Both the position numbers and the translations under genes were made by a program. Below the pieces are notes generated by a model. The model did not search any database, was not told where the DNA came from, and was given only the letters and a program-made list of their open reading frames with translations. From positions 54,408 through 118,407 of the forward strand of contig NZ_VWXX01000008.1 in assembly GCF_008632335.1 (NCBI RefSeq): DNA of 64,000 bases. The letters run 5' to 3'. This DNA comes from Thiohalocapsa marina (lineage in GTDB: Bacteria; Pseudomonadota; Gammaproteobacteria; Chromatiales; Chromatiaceae). Shown piece after piece: positions 8,400 to 18,836 of this stretch. The first letter of the stretch is position 1, and every line of letters starts with the position of its first letter.

Positions 8400-9398
8400 A
8401 TGTCCCAGCACCGCCGTCCGGACATCCTGCAGGCGCTGCTGCGTGCCGGCGCGCTGGCCATCGCACTTGGCGCAACAGGCGGCACCCTGGCCGTCGCCAA
8501 TACCGGCACCGGCGCTGGCAACGGCAGCGATGAGCTGGCCCACCAGATGCGTCTGTCGGCCATGATCGGCGACACCGAGGCCATTGCCGATCTGCTCGAT
8601 CAGGGTGCCGGCGTCGACGCCCCCAGCCGCTTCGGCAAGACGGCCCTGATGATCGCCGTGGAGAGCAACAGCCTGGACACCGTCGCGCTACTGCTCAGCC
8701 GCGGCGCCGATGTCAACGCGCGCACCGTGGCCGGCTGCACCGCCCTCACCTTCGCCGCCGAGAACGGCCATATCGGCCTGACCGCGCTGCTGATCGAGCG
8801 TGGCGCCAATGTGCATGATCGCACCCGCGCCGGCTGGGACTCCCTGATGATCGCCGCGCGTTACGGCATCATGCAGATGGTGCAGCAGCTGCTGTACCGC
8901 GACGCCGACCCCAAGGCGACGGATCGCGACGGACGCACCGCGCTGATGCAGGCCGCCGCCAACGGCCATGCCGACGTGGTCGACCTGCTGCTGGACCATG
9001 GTGCCGACGCGGACGCCCGCGACAATGAGGACGCCACCGCCCTGATCATCGCCGCCGACCGGGGACATCCGGCCGTCGTCGACCGGCTGCTCGCCGCCGG
9101 CGCCGACATCGACGCGCGCGACGCCCTGGACGCCACGGCCCTGACATGGGCCGTCAGCCGGGGCCACGGGCAGATCGTCGAGCGTCTGCTGGCGCAGGGT
9201 GCCGATCCCAATGTCCAGGACATCGACGGTCGCACGCCCCTGATGGAGGCCGTGGCCAGCAACCACGCAGAACTGATCGCCACCCTGCTGGCGCATCGCG
9301 CCGACCCGGCGCTGACGGACGGCGATGGCCACACGGCCGCCGATCTGGCCAATGCCAGCGGGAATCAGGCAGCCATCACCGCACTGGTGCAGCACTGA
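8400..9398 (+). CDS. Exported ankyrin-repeat protein
   Basis: About 332 residues. The start at 8400 gives a signal peptide (basic [10 protein letters not shown], hydrophobic [21 protein letters not shown], cleavage probably after AVA). A Gly/Asn/Thr linker follows, then about nine ankyrin units, several with the classic GxTALMxAAxxGH...VVxLLLxxGADxxARD pattern. Ankyrin repeats bind proteins, so a periplasmic scaffold or protective partner of the adjacent cytochromes is an inference. An upstream in-frame ATG at 8286 would bury the signal peptide and is less likely. It sits 120 bases after the tetraheme gene and 119 before fccA. Confidence 0.88.
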   Translation: MSQHRRPDILQALLRAGALAIALGATGGTLAVANTGTGAGNGSDELAHQMRLSAMIGDTEAIADLLDQGAGVDAPSRFGKTALMIAVESNSLDTVALLLSRGADVNARTVAGCTALTFAAENGHIGLTALLIERGANVHDRTRAGWDSLMIAARYGIMQMVQQLLYRDADPKATDRDGRTALMQAAANGHADVVDLLLDHGADADARDNEDATALIIAADRGHPAVVDRLLAAGADIDARDALDATALTWAVSRGHGQIVERLLAQGADPNVQDIDGRTPLMEAVASNHAELIATLLAHRADPALTDGDGHTAADLANASGNQAAITALVQH

Positions 9399-9517
9399 CT
9401 CAGCGCACACCAACCCTGATGCCCGGACCAGCGGCAGACAGAATGCCGCAGTCCGGCATGGCGGAGCCGACACGCTTCGCCCGATTCGAAAGCCACAACA
9501 TTCCTAAAGGAGGAAGT

Positions 9518-10159
9518 ATGGCCAAGTTGACAACAAAACTGGCGCTCATTGGCGGGACCCTCGCCCTCGGACTTTCATCCGGTGCAATGGCGGAAGGGGC
9601 GACCGCCAAGATGCTCGCCGACACCTGCGCCGGCTGTCACGGCACCAACGGCAACAGCGTCGGCCCGGCATCGCCCACCATTGCTGGCATGGACCCGCTG
9701 GTGTTCGTCGACACGATGCTGGCCTTCCAGAGCGGCGACACCTACTCCACCATCATGGGCCGCATCGCCCGCGGCTACTCCGAAGAAGAACTGGAAAAGA
9801 TGGGTGAGTTCTTCCACGCGCAGGAATTCATTCCGGCAGCACAGGAGTTCAACCACCCACTGGTGGACCAGGGCGCCAAGCTGCACGACAAGTATTGTGA
9901 AAAATGCCACATCGAAGGCGGCAAGCCGGTGCCGGACGAGGAGGACTACTACATCCTCGCCGGGCAGTGGACGCCGTACCTGAAGTACGCCATGAGCGAC
10001 TTCCAGGAAGGTCGTCGCATCCTGCCTAAGAAGATGGGCAAGAAACTCGAGGCCATGATCGAAGATCACGGAGCGGAATCCGTCGATGCACTGTACGCGT
10101 TCTACGCCGCCTACAGCGACTTCGAGAGCGCCGGCGGCGACGACGACGACGAAGATTGA
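9518..10159 (+). CDS. fccA: Flavocytochrome c sulfide dehydrogenase, diheme cytochrome subunit
   Basis: A periplasmic diheme cytochrome c of 213 residues with a signal peptide cut after AMA near residue 25. Two heme sites are seen, CAGCH at 37-41 and CEKCH at 127-131, one per half as in the two-domain FccA fold. The C-terminus is an acidic GGDDDDED tail. It accepts electrons from the FccB flavin during sulfide oxidation. A perfect ribosome site, AAAGGAGG, precedes the ATG at 9518. fccB follows after 24 bases with its own GGAGG. The order fccA-fccB is the standard one. Confidence 0.95.
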   Translation: MAKLTTKLALIGGTLALGLSSGAMAEGATAKMLADTCAGCHGTNGNSVGPASPTIAGMDPLVFVDTMLAFQSGDTYSTIMGRIARGYSEEELEKMGEFFHAQEFIPAAQEFNHPLVDQGAKLHDKYCEKCHIEGGKPVPDEEDYYILAGQWTPYLKYAMSDFQEGRRILPKKMGKKLEAMIEDHGAESVDALYAFYAAYSDFESAGGDDDDED

Positions 10160-10183
10160 GCCACGTCCAGGAGGAGAAGCATC

Positions 10184-11476
10184 ATGACCATGAATCGACG
10201 CGAATTCGTTAAGACAACCGGCGCCGTCGCGGCCGTCGGTGCCATCGGCCTGCCCAACATCGCCCTGGGCAACAGCAAGAAGGTGGTCATCGTCGGCGGC
10301 GGCACCGGCGGCGCCACCGCGGCCAAGTACATCAAGATGGCCGACGAGGGCATCGACGTGACCCTGGTAGAGCCAAACACGGTCTACTACACCTGCTACA
10401 TGAGCAACGAGGTGCTCAGCGGCCACCGCAGCATGGACGAGATCGCCCAGAACTACGACGGGCTCAAGGCACGCGGCGTGAAGGTCATTCACGAGGCCGC
10501 CGCCGGCATCGACGCCGACAAGAAGGTGGTCAAGACCAGCGGCGGACAGGAACTGCCCTACGACCGCTGCATCGTCTCCCCCGGCGTCTCCATGCTCTAC
10601 GACAAGATCGAGGGCTATAGCAGCGAGGTGGCCGACACCCGCATGCCGCACGCCTGGAAGGCCGGCGACCAGACCCGTCTGCTGCGCAGCCAGATCGAGG
10701 CCATGGACGATGGCGGCGTGGTCATCATCTCGGCCCCGCCGAACCCGTTCCGCTGCCCCCCCGGCCCCTACGAGCGCGCCAGCCAGATCGCCTGGTACCT
10801 GAAGGAAAACAAGCCCAAGTCCAAGGTGCTGATCCTCGACTCCAAGCAGGCCTTCTCCAAGCAGGGCCTGTTCACCCAGGCCTGGGAGCGGCTGTATGGC
10901 TTCGGCACGGAGAACGCCCTGATCGAGTGGCGACCGGGACCGGATGCCGCCGTGACCGCCGTTGACCCCGCCAACATGACCGTCGAGACCAGCTTCGAAA
11001 CGGTCGAAGGCGCGGTGGTGAACATCATCCCGCCCCAGGCAGCCGGCCAGATCGCCATCGACGCCGGCCTGGCGGACGACAGCGGCTGGTGCCCGGTGGA
11101 CAAGAAGACCTTCGAGTCCACGCTGCACAAGGGCATCCATGTCATCGGTGACGCGGCCATTGCCAGCGCCATGCCCAAGTCCGGCTACTCCGCCAACAGC
11201 CAGGGCAAGGTCGCCGCGGCCGCGGTGGTGGCCCTGCTGAACGGCAACGAGCCCGGCACCCCGGCCTACGTCAACACCTGCTACTCCATCATCGGCAAGG
11301 ACTACGGCATCTCCGTTGCCGCGGTCTACAAGCTGAGCGAGGACGGCAGCACCATCGCCGGTGTCGAGGGCGCGGGCGGCCTGACCCCCATGGACGCACC
11401 GGACTTCGCGCTAGCGCGCGAAGTGGAGTATGCCTACAGCTGGTACAACAACATCGTGCACGACATCTTCGGCTGA
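10184..11476 (+). CDS. fccB: Flavocytochrome c sulfide dehydrogenase, flavoprotein subunit
   Basis: A periplasmic FAD protein that oxidises sulfide to sulfur or polysulfide and passes electrons to FccA; 430 residues. The N-terminus is a Tat signal (NRREFVKTT, then a hydrophobic stretch ending near IALG). The Rossmann motif [17 protein letters not shown] follows. Cysteines in [13 protein letters not shown] and [12 protein letters not shown] correspond to the redox-active pair of this family. The C-terminal FCSD-type domain ends [13 protein letters not shown]. The pair fccAB is typical of purple sulfur bacteria and related sulfur oxidisers and is the main taxonomic clue in the window. Two hairpin terminators follow. 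Confidence 0.97.
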   Translation: MTMNRREFVKTTGAVAAVGAIGLPNIALGNSKKVVIVGGGTGGATAAKYIKMADEGIDVTLVEPNTVYYTCYMSNEVLSGHRSMDEIAQNYDGLKARGVKVIHEAAAGIDADKKVVKTSGGQELPYDRCIVSPGVSMLYDKIEGYSSEVADTRMPHAWKAGDQTRLLRSQIEAMDDGGVVIISAPPNPFRCPPGPYERASQIAWYLKENKPKSKVLILDSKQAFSKQGLFTQAWERLYGFGTENALIEWRPGPDAAVTAVDPANMTVETSFETVEGAVVNIIPPQAAGQIAIDAGLADDSGWCPVDKKTFESTLHKGIHVIGDAAIASAMPKSGYSANSQGKVAAAAVVALLNGNEPGTPAYVNTCYSIIGKDYGISVAAVYKLSEDGSTIAGVEGAGGLTPMDAPDFALAREVEYAYSWYNNIVHDIFG

Positions 11477-11489
11477 GGCCGAACAGCTC

Positions 11490-11518
11490 GCCCGGCCTTC
11501 CGGCCGGGCCTTGCTTTT
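11490..11518 (+). terminator. Rho-independent terminator of the fcc cluster
   Basis: An 8-bp perfect stem GCCCGGCC/GGCCGGGC with a TTCC loop, followed by CTTGCTTTT. It lies 13 bases after the fccB stop codon. Confidence 0.85.
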
Positions 11519-11519
11519 A

Positions 11520-11542
11520 GGGGGCCATGCGGCCCCCTTTTT
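11520..11542 (+). terminator. Second tandem terminator after fccB
   Basis: A 7-bp perfect stem GGGGGCC/GGCCCCC with an ATGC loop, followed directly by TTTTT. The T tract runs into the last codon of the convergent cobT. Only the plus-strand side has a T tract, so it serves fccB rather than cobT. Confidence 0.85.
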
Positions 11543-12645
11543 CATTGTGGCGCGGACAGCGGCGCCTGCCCCTTCACCCCCGCCTCGGCAAAGGTGGCCA
11601 TGTCGCCATGCAGCCGGCAGGCGAGACGCAGCAGCGGCACCGCCGTGGCCGCCCCGCTGCCCTCTCCCAATCGCATCTCCAGATCCAGCAACGGCACCCC
11701 GCCCAAGGCCTGCAACACCAAGGCATGGCCTGGCTCCGCCGAAGCATGGCTGAACAGCATCCAGTCGGCGGCGCCAGGGCACAGACGCACCGCGACCAGC
11801 GCAGCCACGGAACTGATGAAACCGTCCAGCAGCACAGGCAGCCGACGCTGGGCACAGGCCACATAGGCGCCGGCAAGTGCGGCGACGTCGAAACCGCCCA
11901 GGGAGGCCAGCACGGCAGCGGGTGCGGGCCGCCCCGCGTCGGGCGGCGTTGCCTGCGCGGCACGACGGTGCCGTTCCAGGGCACGCGCCACCACGCGCTG
12001 CTTGTGCTTGACGCCGGCGCTGTCGAGACCGGTGCCCGGCCCCACCAGGGCCGCAGCCGGCTGCTCCAGTAGCGCGCAGGCCACCGCCGCCGACGCCGTG
12101 GTGTTGCCGATCCCCATCTCGCCGCCGATGAACAACTCGGCGCCGGCGTCGATGGCACGGAGGGCCGCCGCTCGGCCCTGCGCCAGCGCTTGGTCGCATT
12201 GGGCATCGGTCATGGCCGGCCCCCGCGCCAGGTTGGCGCTGCCGGGCGCGATGGTCGCATCGCGCACCGCCGGATGCGGTGACATAGGCGTCGCGGTACC
12301 GAGATTGACCAGCTCGATGTCCGCCTCCAGCGCCAGGGCCAGCACACTGATGGCGGCCCCGCCGGCGGCCATGTTCATGACCATCTGCATCGTCACTGAT
12401 GGCGGAAAGGCCGAGACCCCCTCCTCCACGACGCCATTGTCGGCGGCGAAGACGCAGATGCGCACTCGCTCCACCGAGGGCCGCTCCCGGCCTTGCATGG
12501 CGGCGAGCCGCAGGGCGACCTCCTCCAGCCGCCCTAGCGCGCCCGGGGGCTTGGTCAACTGCGCCTGGCGGGCGGCGGCCGCCCGGCCCATGGCGGCATC
12601 AAGTTCGGCGGCGGGCGTGCAGACCCAGTGTGTTGATGCGGTCAT
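11542..12645 (-). CDS. cobT: Nicotinate-nucleotide-dimethylbenzimidazole phosphoribosyltransferase
   Basis: Makes alpha-ribazole phosphate for the lower ligand of cobalamin; 367 residues, slightly longer than typical. Visible family motifs are [13 protein letters not shown] near the N-terminus, [30 protein letters not shown] (glycine-rich phosphate loop), [15 protein letters not shown], and FAEAGVKG near the C-terminus with the proposed catalytic glutamate. It lies 80 bases after btuB on the same strand and is probably under the same B12 riboswitch. No other cobalamin genes are here, so the role may be salvage and remodelling. Confidence 0.96.
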   Translation of the reverse strand: MTASTHWVCTPAAELDAAMGRAAAARQAQLTKPPGALGRLEEVALRLAAMQGRERPSVERVRICVFAADNGVVEEGVSAFPPSVTMQMVMNMAAGGAAISVLALALEADIELVNLGTATPMSPHPAVRDATIAPGSANLARGPAMTDAQCDQALAQGRAAALRAIDAGAELFIGGEMGIGNTTASAAVACALLEQPAAALVGPGTGLDSAGVKHKQRVVARALERHRRAAQATPPDAGRPAPAAVLASLGGFDVAALAGAYVACAQRRLPVLLDGFISSVAALVAVRLCPGAADWMLFSHASAEPGHALVLQALGGVPLLDLEMRLGEGSGAATAVPLLRLACRLHGDMATFAEAGVKGQAPLSAPQ

Positions 12646-12725
12646 TGGTTGCCTCAGTTCATCGTGGTGAAGGGGCGGTGGTGAGCTGCCTCGGCAGCAG
12701 TGCGCCGATCGACCGCTCGCCGGTG

Positions 12726-14663
12726 TCAGGGCGCGTAGCGCAGGGTGACGTAGAGCCCCCGTCCCGGCTGGTTGTACCAGGCCGCGGTCTCGTAGTCCTC
12801 GTCGAACAGGTTGTCGAGCCGCGCCTGCAGCCGCAGCGCGTCACTGAAGGCATACTCCGCGCGCAGATCCACCAGGGTGTAGCCGTCCAGGCGCACGGTG
12901 TTGGCGGCATCGTCGAAACTTCGCCCGGAGACCACCACACCGGTGCCGGCGCTGAAGCGGCCGAAGGTTCGGTCCAGATCGAGCCGGAAGGTCTGTTCCG
13001 GGCGGCGCTGCAGCAGGTTGCCGTCGTTGGGGCCGTCGGACTCGTTGCGCGGGTCGAGCAGGGTCAGATTGACGCCGATGTCAACACCGAGCAACTGGCC
13101 GGTCAGGGTGCCTTCAAGCCCCCGAATCCGCGCGCGGTCGATGTTCTCGGCGAAATACAGCGGCGGCTGAAGCACGATCAGATCGTCCACCTCGGTCTGG
13201 AACAGGTTCAGCGACCAGCGCCAGGTGTCGAACAGCCCCGAGGCGCCGACCTCCAGGCTGCGGCTCTGCTCAGGCTGCAGGTCCGGGTTGCCGTCGGCAA
13301 AGAATGGACTGGGCGAGACATAGTAGAGGTCGTTAAAGTTCGGCGCTGTGAAGGCGGTCCCGTAGGATGCCATCAGCCGCAGCGCCGGGCCGACATCATA
13401 GCCGAGGGCGATGTCGCCGGTGTTGTGCCCGCCGAACTGCTCGTTGTCGTCATGACGCAGGCTCGCCGTCAGTCGCAGCGGGCCGAACCAGCCCTGGTAC
13501 TGACCAAACAGGCCGGTGTTGTCCCGCGAGGTCACCGAGTAGGCGTCGTTGCTGGTGATTCGGTCCTCGGTATAGTCGATGCCGAGCGTCACCAGGCTGT
13601 TCTCGCCGACGGCGACATCGTTCTGCCAGGACAGGCTGTCGCGGCGGGTGTCGAAACGGCCGACGTAGGCGCCGTCCTTGTAGCTGCTGTCCTCGTCCCA
13701 ACTGCGCCCCGCTCGCAGCAACATCTCCCAGTTCTCCAGCGGACGCAGCCTGACGGTGGCACCCAGCACCTGCAGCAGACCCCGGCTCTCGTTCACCCAC
13801 GAACCGTCGAACTCGACGTCGGTCTCGGCGCGGAGAAAGATCAGGTCCACCTTGGCGCGATCGCCGAGGTCGTAGCCGACGTTGGCGCTGACGCCCTTGT
13901 TGCTGTAGCCGTCGTCGTCCGGCTCATCGGTGAAGCAGCCGTCGTAGTACGGTGCCCCGCGGCCACGGCAGCCGTTGAACCCCTGGGTTCGCTCGACATT
14001 GCCGCTGAGGCTGAATCGTCCATGCTCGCCGCCACCCGAGAGACCGCCGGCGATGCCGGCGGTGCCATAGGTGCCCGCAGTGGTGTTGAAGAAGGGGCGC
14101 AGGGGGCCGCCGCCCCGCCGCGTGAAGATCTGCACCACGCCGCCGATGGCATCGGAGCCGTACAGGCTGGAGTGCGGGCCGCGCACGATCTCCAGCCGCT
14201 CGATCTGAGCCACCGGGATGTTCTGAAACGCGGTCTGGCCTGTGGTGGCGGAACCCACCCTGAAGCCGTCGACCAGAAACAGCACCTGGTCGGAATTGGC
14301 GCCGCGCAGATAAAGGCTCGAGCTCTTGCCGGCGCCGCCGGCATTGCTCAACGCAACCCCCGGCAGCCCGCGCAGGATGTCGAGGGTGCTCAAGGACTGC
14401 TGCTGCTCGATCTCCTTGCGGGTCACCACGGTGACGGAGACCAGGGTCTCGTCCGCAGTCTCGGCGGTGCGCGTGGCGGTGACGACGATGGGCGAGACCT
14501 CCGAGGTGGCCGTTTCGACGGCGGCGATGGCGGGCGCGGCCAGGATGCCGACCAGCGGCAAGGCCCGCAGGATCAAGCCGGCAGGGCAGGTGAAAAAGCG
14601 GCTGGCAGGAAGGGGCGCACCGGCATGACGCCGGCGGCCGACGAGGGAAACTGGTCTGGTCAT
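12726..14663 (-). CDS. btuB: TonB-dependent vitamin B12 receptor BtuB
   Basis: Outer-membrane TonB-dependent transporter of about 645 residues. It has an N-terminal signal region ([20 protein letters not shown]), a TonB box (SPIVVTATR), a plug domain ([57 protein letters not shown]) and a 22-strand-type barrel. The substrate call rests on the plug sequence and on the cobalamin riboswitch upstream. The ATG at 14663 has AGAGAGG ahead of it. The last residues are LYVTLRYAP, so the usual terminal aromatic is followed by two residues, a small oddity for an outer-membrane barrel. Confidence 0.95.
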   Translation of the reverse strand: MTRPVSLVGRRRHAGAPLPASRFFTCPAGLILRALPLVGILAAPAIAAVETATSEVSPIVVTATRTAETADETLVSVTVVTRKEIEQQQSLSTLDILRGLPGVALSNAGGAGKSSSLYLRGANSDQVLFLVDGFRVGSATTGQTAFQNIPVAQIERLEIVRGPHSSLYGSDAIGGVVQIFTRRGGGPLRPFFNTTAGTYGTAGIAGGLSGGGEHGRFSLSGNVERTQGFNGCRGRGAPYYDGCFTDEPDDDGYSNKGVSANVGYDLGDRAKVDLIFLRAETDVEFDGSWVNESRGLLQVLGATVRLRPLENWEMLLRAGRSWDEDSSYKDGAYVGRFDTRRDSLSWQNDVAVGENSLVTLGIDYTEDRITSNDAYSVTSRDNTGLFGQYQGWFGPLRLTASLRHDDNEQFGGHNTGDIALGYDVGPALRLMASYGTAFTAPNFNDLYYVSPSPFFADGNPDLQPEQSRSLEVGASGLFDTWRWSLNLFQTEVDDLIVLQPPLYFAENIDRARIRGLEGTLTGQLLGVDIGVNLTLLDPRNESDGPNDGNLLQRRPEQTFRLDLDRTFGRFSAGTGVVVSGRSFDDAANTVRLDGYTLVDLRAEYAFSDALRLQARLDNLFDEDYETAAWYNQPGRGLYVTLRYAP

Positions 14664-14795
14664 GAATGCCTCTCTGGGCCCCCGCTCACCCGCGAAGGCC
14701 GATCTGGAACGGATACCGAGAGGACGTGATGACCACCGCCGGGCGCGCAGGCGCACAACAGCCGCCCGCACCGCCCTCCGCAGCACCAGGGGATT

Positions 14796-15000
14796 GCGGC
14801 GGGCCGGTCTCCGGGCTCGCGAGCGCAGGGGGGCCGATAAAGGGCCGACCCTGAACCGCAACGCCTTCCCATGGCCCGTTGCCGGGACCACAGTGGCCTC
14901 GTGTTGCGGCTTGACTCGCCTACCGTTGCGGGGGCAGCGCCGGCATCGCCGAAGGCCTCTGACAAGACCCCGACCGAACCGGCTTCCCGTTTAACCCCGG
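14796..15000 (-). ncRNA. Cobalamin riboswitch upstream of btuB
   Basis: On the minus strand the conserved cobalamin riboswitch blocks appear in order. First comes GTTAAACGGGAAGCCGGT near 14993-14976, then GCGCTGCCCCCGCAACGGTA near 14940-14921. GCCACTG lies near 14898-14892, ATGGGAAGGC near 14873-14864, and the B12 box GCCCGGAGACCGGCC at about 14816-14802. Order and spacing fit the class. It ends about 135 bases before the btuB start, leaving room for an expression platform. It should repress btuB and probably cobT when adenosylcobalamin is plentiful. Confidence 0.95.
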
Positions 15001-15198
15001 GCGTGCAAGAACACGCCGGGGCACCTGTCGCAAAGCTGATCATGTTGGCGCCCTCGGTCCGGTCAGGTCAAGCGTTCGACCTGACACGGATCAAGCGAAC
15101 GCCGCTCGGCCCTGCCGGCACCACGGCAGCGGACGTAAAGGCGTACAATCCACGGGCGAGCAAACCAGGTTTGTCCCAGCAAGGCACCCGTTGACGCC
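15001..15198 (+). other. Leader region of the CheB-CheR gene
   Basis: A gene-free stretch between the riboswitch and the CheB-CheR gene. It holds an inverted repeat, TCAGGTC/GACCTGA, spaced by 8 bases at 15063-15084, which could be an operator. It also holds a possible -10, TACAAT at 15144-15149, inside AAAGGCGTACAAT, a 13-base string repeated exactly at 52672-52684 ahead of another plus-strand gene. No convincing -35 is seen. Confidence 0.35.
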
Positions 15199-18100
15199 AT
15201 GGCCGACATCAGCAGGAATTCCGATCCAGCCCACCCTGACGGTGCCCAGACCGGCACCCAGACCGGCACCCAGGCCGAGCCCAGATTCTATGTCGTCGCG
15301 GTGGGCGCCTCCGCCGGCGGCCTGGACGCCCTCGAGCGCTTCTTCCGCGCCGTGCCCGCCCAGTCCGGCGCGGCCTATGTGGTGATCCAGCACCTGTCGC
15401 CGGACCACAAGAGCATGATGGCGAATCTGCTGAGCCGTCATACGCGCATGTCCGTGGTGACCGTGGAAGACGGCATGACCATCGAGCCGAACCGGGTCCA
15501 TCTGATCCCGCCGGCCAGCATCATGAGCGTCTCCCATGGACAGCTCCGGCTCAGCCCCAAGAACCCGCGCGGCCTGTCGCTGCCCATCGACCTGTTCTTC
15601 ACCGCCCTGGCGCGCGACTTCGGCAAGTACGCCATCGGCGTGGTGCTCTCGGGCACCGGCTCCGACGGCACCCGTGGCGCGGTGGCCATCAACGACGCCG
15701 GCGGCCTGCTGCTGGCCCAGGAGCCGGAATCGGCCAAGTTCGACGGCATGCCGCGCAGCGTCATCGCCACCGGCCTGGTGGACGCCATCCTGCCACCGGA
15801 GCAGCTGGGCCCGCGGGTGCTCGACCATATCCGCCAGGCGCCGCGTCCGCGCATCCGCCCCCAGGGCGAGAGCGCATCGGTGGACCGCGAGAGCGCGCTG
15901 GAGGAGACCCTGCACCTGCTGCACCACCAGGGCGGCATCAACTTCCGCGAATACAAGCCGGCGACGGTGATGCGGCGCATCGAGCGGCGCATGCAGGTGC
16001 GCCACATGCCCGATCTGGAGCAGTACGCCCGGCTGCTGGACGGCGACCGCACCGAACTCAACGCCCTGCGCCGCGAGTTGCTGATACCGGTCACCAGCTT
16101 CTTCCGCGACCCGACCTCGTTCGATGTCCTGGCGGAGACCGCCATCGAGGCCATCGTCAAGGATCGCGGCGAAAATCAGCCCATCCGTGTCTGGGTCCCC
16201 GGCTCGTCCACCGGCGAGGAGGCCTATTCCGTCGCGATCCTGTTCGCCGAGGCCTTCGAGCGCACCCGGCGCTGGCCGCCGCTGAAGATCTTCTCCACCG
16301 ACGTGGAACAGCACAACGTCGACTTCGGCAGTGCCGGCGTGTTTTCCGAGGCCATCACCACGGAGGTCTCGCCGGAGCGCCTTGAGCACTGGTTCTACAA
16401 GCGCGGCAATCACTTCGTCGTCAAGAACGAGATCCGGCAGAGCATCGTCTTCGCCCGGCACAACCTGCTGGAAGACCCGCCGTTCACGCGCATGGACCTG
16501 GTGTCCTGCCGCAACCTGCTGATCTACTTTCGCACCGATGCCCAGGCCCGCGCGCTGCGCCGCCTGCAGTACGCCCTGGCGCCCGGTGGATTCCTGTTCC
16601 TGGGTTCAAGCGAGAGCCTCGCCGGGCTGCAGACGGACTTCACCGCGGTCAATTCCAGGCACAAGATCTATCGCATCCTGCGGCATCTGGCGCTGCCGCT
16701 GGACGCCAGCGCCGGCGGCCTGACCCGGCGCATGGAGGCCCCCAGCATGGCGCAGCGGCTGCAGCCGGGCCGCCGCATCGGCGCCACCGCCAGCATCGAG
16801 GCCGGCCAGGCCGCGTTGTTGCGCAGTTACACGCCCACCACGCTGATGCTCAACGCCAACCAGGAACTGCTGCATGTGTTCGGCGATGTCGGCCACTACC
16901 TGCGCATCCCCGAGGGGAGCATGACGCTGGAACTGGCCAAGCTGCTGCCGCCCACGCTGGCACCGGTGGCCCAGGCGCTGCTGCACAAGACCGCCCGCGG
17001 CACCGAGCCCAACCGTTCCGACGTATTGCGGCTGCCACTGCCCGACGGCGAGCACCAGCGGCTGCGGCTGGTGGCACGCAGCATCGACGTGGAGCAGGGC
17101 GAGCGGCATCTGCTGCTGTCGTTCGAGCCCGAGCCGCCGGCCAGCGCCCACCCCGGTCAGGGCGATGCCCGCGACGGCATCGAGACCATGGACATGCACC
17201 ACGAGACCAGCGAGCGGGTCGAGACCCTCGAGCACGAGCTGGCGCTAACGCGCGAGAGCCTGCAGGCCACCATCGAGGAACTGGAGACCGCCAACGAGGA
17301 ACTGCAGGCCACCAACGAAGAACTGATGGCCTCCAACGAAGAGCTGCAAAGCTCCAACGAGGAACTGCAGTCGGTCAATGAAGAGCTCTACACGGTCAAC
17401 GCCGAGAACCAGGAAAAGATCGAGATCCTGAACCGGCTCAATGCCGACCTGGATACCATGGCCCGCGCCGCGGCCATCGCCACCATCTTCGTCGACGCCA
17501 ATCTGCTGCTCACGCGCTTCACCCCCGAGGCCACCGCGCTGTTCAAGATTCGCGACGGCGACCTGGGCCGGCCCATCGACGACTTCACCAACCTGCTGGA
17601 CTACCCGGAGTTCATCGGCGAACTGCGCCGCACGGTGGAGACCGGCAACATGCTGCAACGCGAGCTGCGCGCCGCCAACGGCCGCATCTACCTGACCCGC
17701 GTGCTGCCCTATGCCGTGCGCGGCAAGGCGCCTTCCGGGGCGGTGGCGACCTTTGTCGACATCACCCTGCTGCGCAACGCCGAACGGCTGCAGGCGGTGC
17801 TGGATTCGCTGCCGGAGCATGTGGCCGTGCTTGACGGCGACGGCCGCATTACCATGGTCAATCGCGCCTGGCGCCGGTTCGCCGAGGCCAATGGCGCCCC
17901 CGGAGACGCCCTGACCGGCGTCGGCTGCGACTACCTGGATGTCTGCGATCTGGACATCGGCACAGACGACGCCTACGCCGAGCGCGCCCGCCAGGGCCTG
18001 CAGGCCGTGATGTCCGGTCGCAGCGAGTCGTTCTCGATGAAATATCCCTGCCATTCCCCCGATGAGGAACGCTGGTTCCTGATGCACGCCTCGCCCATCG

Positions 18101-18201
18101 AACACCCCGCCGGCGGCGTCATCGTGAGCCACGTGGACATCAGCGAATGGCATGCCCAGCAACAGGCCAAGCAACAGCCCGGTGAAGCGCCGCCGCACTG
18201 A
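15199..18201 (+). CDS. CheB-CheR hybrid with coiled coil and PAS domains
   Basis: A 1000-residue cytoplasmic fusion. A CheB methylesterase domain (about 28-215) has the catalytic triad visible as GASAGG (Ser38), QHLSPDH (His65) and GTGSDG (Asp156). No receiver domain precedes it. A CheR methyltransferase domain (about 235-490) carries the SAM motif [10 protein letters not shown] near 335 and the segment [16 protein letters not shown]-like region follows, then a long coiled coil (about 670-760) of repeated NEEL-type heptads, then two PAS domains. No chemotaxis receptor, CheA or CheW gene is near, so it may act in a standalone sensory pathway. Residues 15-28 ([14 protein letters not shown]) are encoded by hexamer-periodic DNA. 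Confidence 0.93.
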   Translation: MADISRNSDPAHPDGAQTGTQTGTQAEPRFYVVAVGASAGGLDALERFFRAVPAQSGAAYVVIQHLSPDHKSMMANLLSRHTRMSVVTVEDGMTIEPNRVHLIPPASIMSVSHGQLRLSPKNPRGLSLPIDLFFTALARDFGKYAIGVVLSGTGSDGTRGAVAINDAGGLLLAQEPESAKFDGMPRSVIATGLVDAILPPEQLGPRVLDHIRQAPRPRIRPQGESASVDRESALEETLHLLHHQGGINFREYKPATVMRRIERRMQVRHMPDLEQYARLLDGDRTELNALRRELLIPVTSFFRDPTSFDVLAETAIEAIVKDRGENQPIRVWVPGSSTGEEAYSVAILFAEAFERTRRWPPLKIFSTDVEQHNVDFGSAGVFSEAITTEVSPERLEHWFYKRGNHFVVKNEIRQSIVFARHNLLEDPPFTRMDLVSCRNLLIYFRTDAQARALRRLQYALAPGGFLFLGSSESLAGLQTDFTAVNSRHKIYRILRHLALPLDASAGGLTRRMEAPSMAQRLQPGRRIGATASIEAGQAALLRSYTPTTLMLNANQELLHVFGDVGHYLRIPEGSMTLELAKLLPPTLAPVAQALLHKTARGTEPNRSDVLRLPLPDGEHQRLRLVARSIDVEQGERHLLLSFEPEPPASAHPGQGDARDGIETMDMHHETSERVETLEHELALTRESLQATIEELETANEELQATNEELMASNEELQSSNEELQSVNEELYTVNAENQEKIEILNRLNADLDTMARAAAIATIFVDANLLLTRFTPEATALFKIRDGDLGRPIDDFTNLLDYPEFIGELRRTVETGNMLQRELRAANGRIYLTRVLPYAVRGKAPSGAVATFVDITLLRNAERLQAVLDSLPEHVAVLDGDGRITMVNRAWRRFAEANGAPGDALTGVGCDYLDVCDLDIGTDDAYAERARQGLQAVMSGRSESFSMKYPCHSPDEERWFLMHASPIEHPAGGVIVSHVDISEWHAQQQAKQQPGEAPPH

Positions 18202-18239
18202 TCCCATACCCCGTCAACCACACCTGAGGAACCCCACCC

Positions 18240-18833
18240 ATGCCCAACAGCATCAACCTGACATCCGTCCCAATCACCGTGTTCGGCGAGCTTGAAAAGA
18301 ACTGGGGCTGGCTGCTGGCCTTTGGCCTTGCCTCCGTCGCCCTGGGCACCCTGGGCCTCGGCATGACCTTCATGTTCACCGAGGTCACCGCGGTGTTCAT
18401 CGGTGCGCTGCTCATCGTCGGCGGCGTGCTGCAGCTGCTTGAAGGCATGAAATGCCGCGGCTGGAAGAGCATCGCCTGGCATGTGCTGATCGCGCTGCTG
18501 TATGTCGGCGCCGGACTGGTCACGGTGCTGCACCCGCAGCTGGCCGCCCTGTCGCTCACCCTGATGCTGGCCTGGATCCTGGTGGGCATCGGCATCGTGC
18601 GCGGCGTGATCGCGTTCCAGATGCGTCCCGCCCGGGGCTGGATCTGGCCCCTACTATCCGGTCTGGTGTCGCTGGTGCTGGGCGGCATGATCCTGTACGA
18701 ATGGCCGGAATCCGGCCTCTGGTTCATCGGCCTGTACGTCGCCATCGAACTCATCTTCAATGGCTGGTCCTACCTGTTCATCGCCCAGGCGGCGCGCGCC
18801 GCCGGCAAGCGGCGCAAGCAGGCAGCTGCCTAG
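18240..18833 (+). CDS. HdeD-like (DUF308) inner-membrane protein
   Basis: A 197-residue membrane protein with about six hydrophobic helices in three pairs, such as GWLLAFGLASVALGTLGLGMTF and AWHVLIALLYVGAGLV. It has the DUF308 pattern with a basic C-terminal tail. In enterics HdeD is linked to acid resistance; that function is not shown here. It begins 39 bases after the CheB-CheR gene and ends 3 bases before the deiminase gene, so it is probably co-transcribed with both. Its own start is preceded by GAGGAACCCCACCC. Confidence 0.87.
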   Translation: MPNSINLTSVPITVFGELEKNWGWLLAFGLASVALGTLGLGMTFMFTEVTAVFIGALLIVGGVLQLLEGMKCRGWKSIAWHVLIALLYVGAGLVTVLHPQLAALSLTLMLAWILVGIGIVRGVIAFQMRPARGWIWPLLSGLVSLVLGGMILYEWPESGLWFIGLYVAIELIFNGWSYLFIAQAARAAGKRRKQAAA

Positions 18834-18836
18834 AAA

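Noticed and set aside
11542..11560. Tandem hairpins after fccB as a bidirectional terminator for cobT
   Set aside because: On the minus strand neither hairpin is followed by a T tract, so they are assigned to fccB only.
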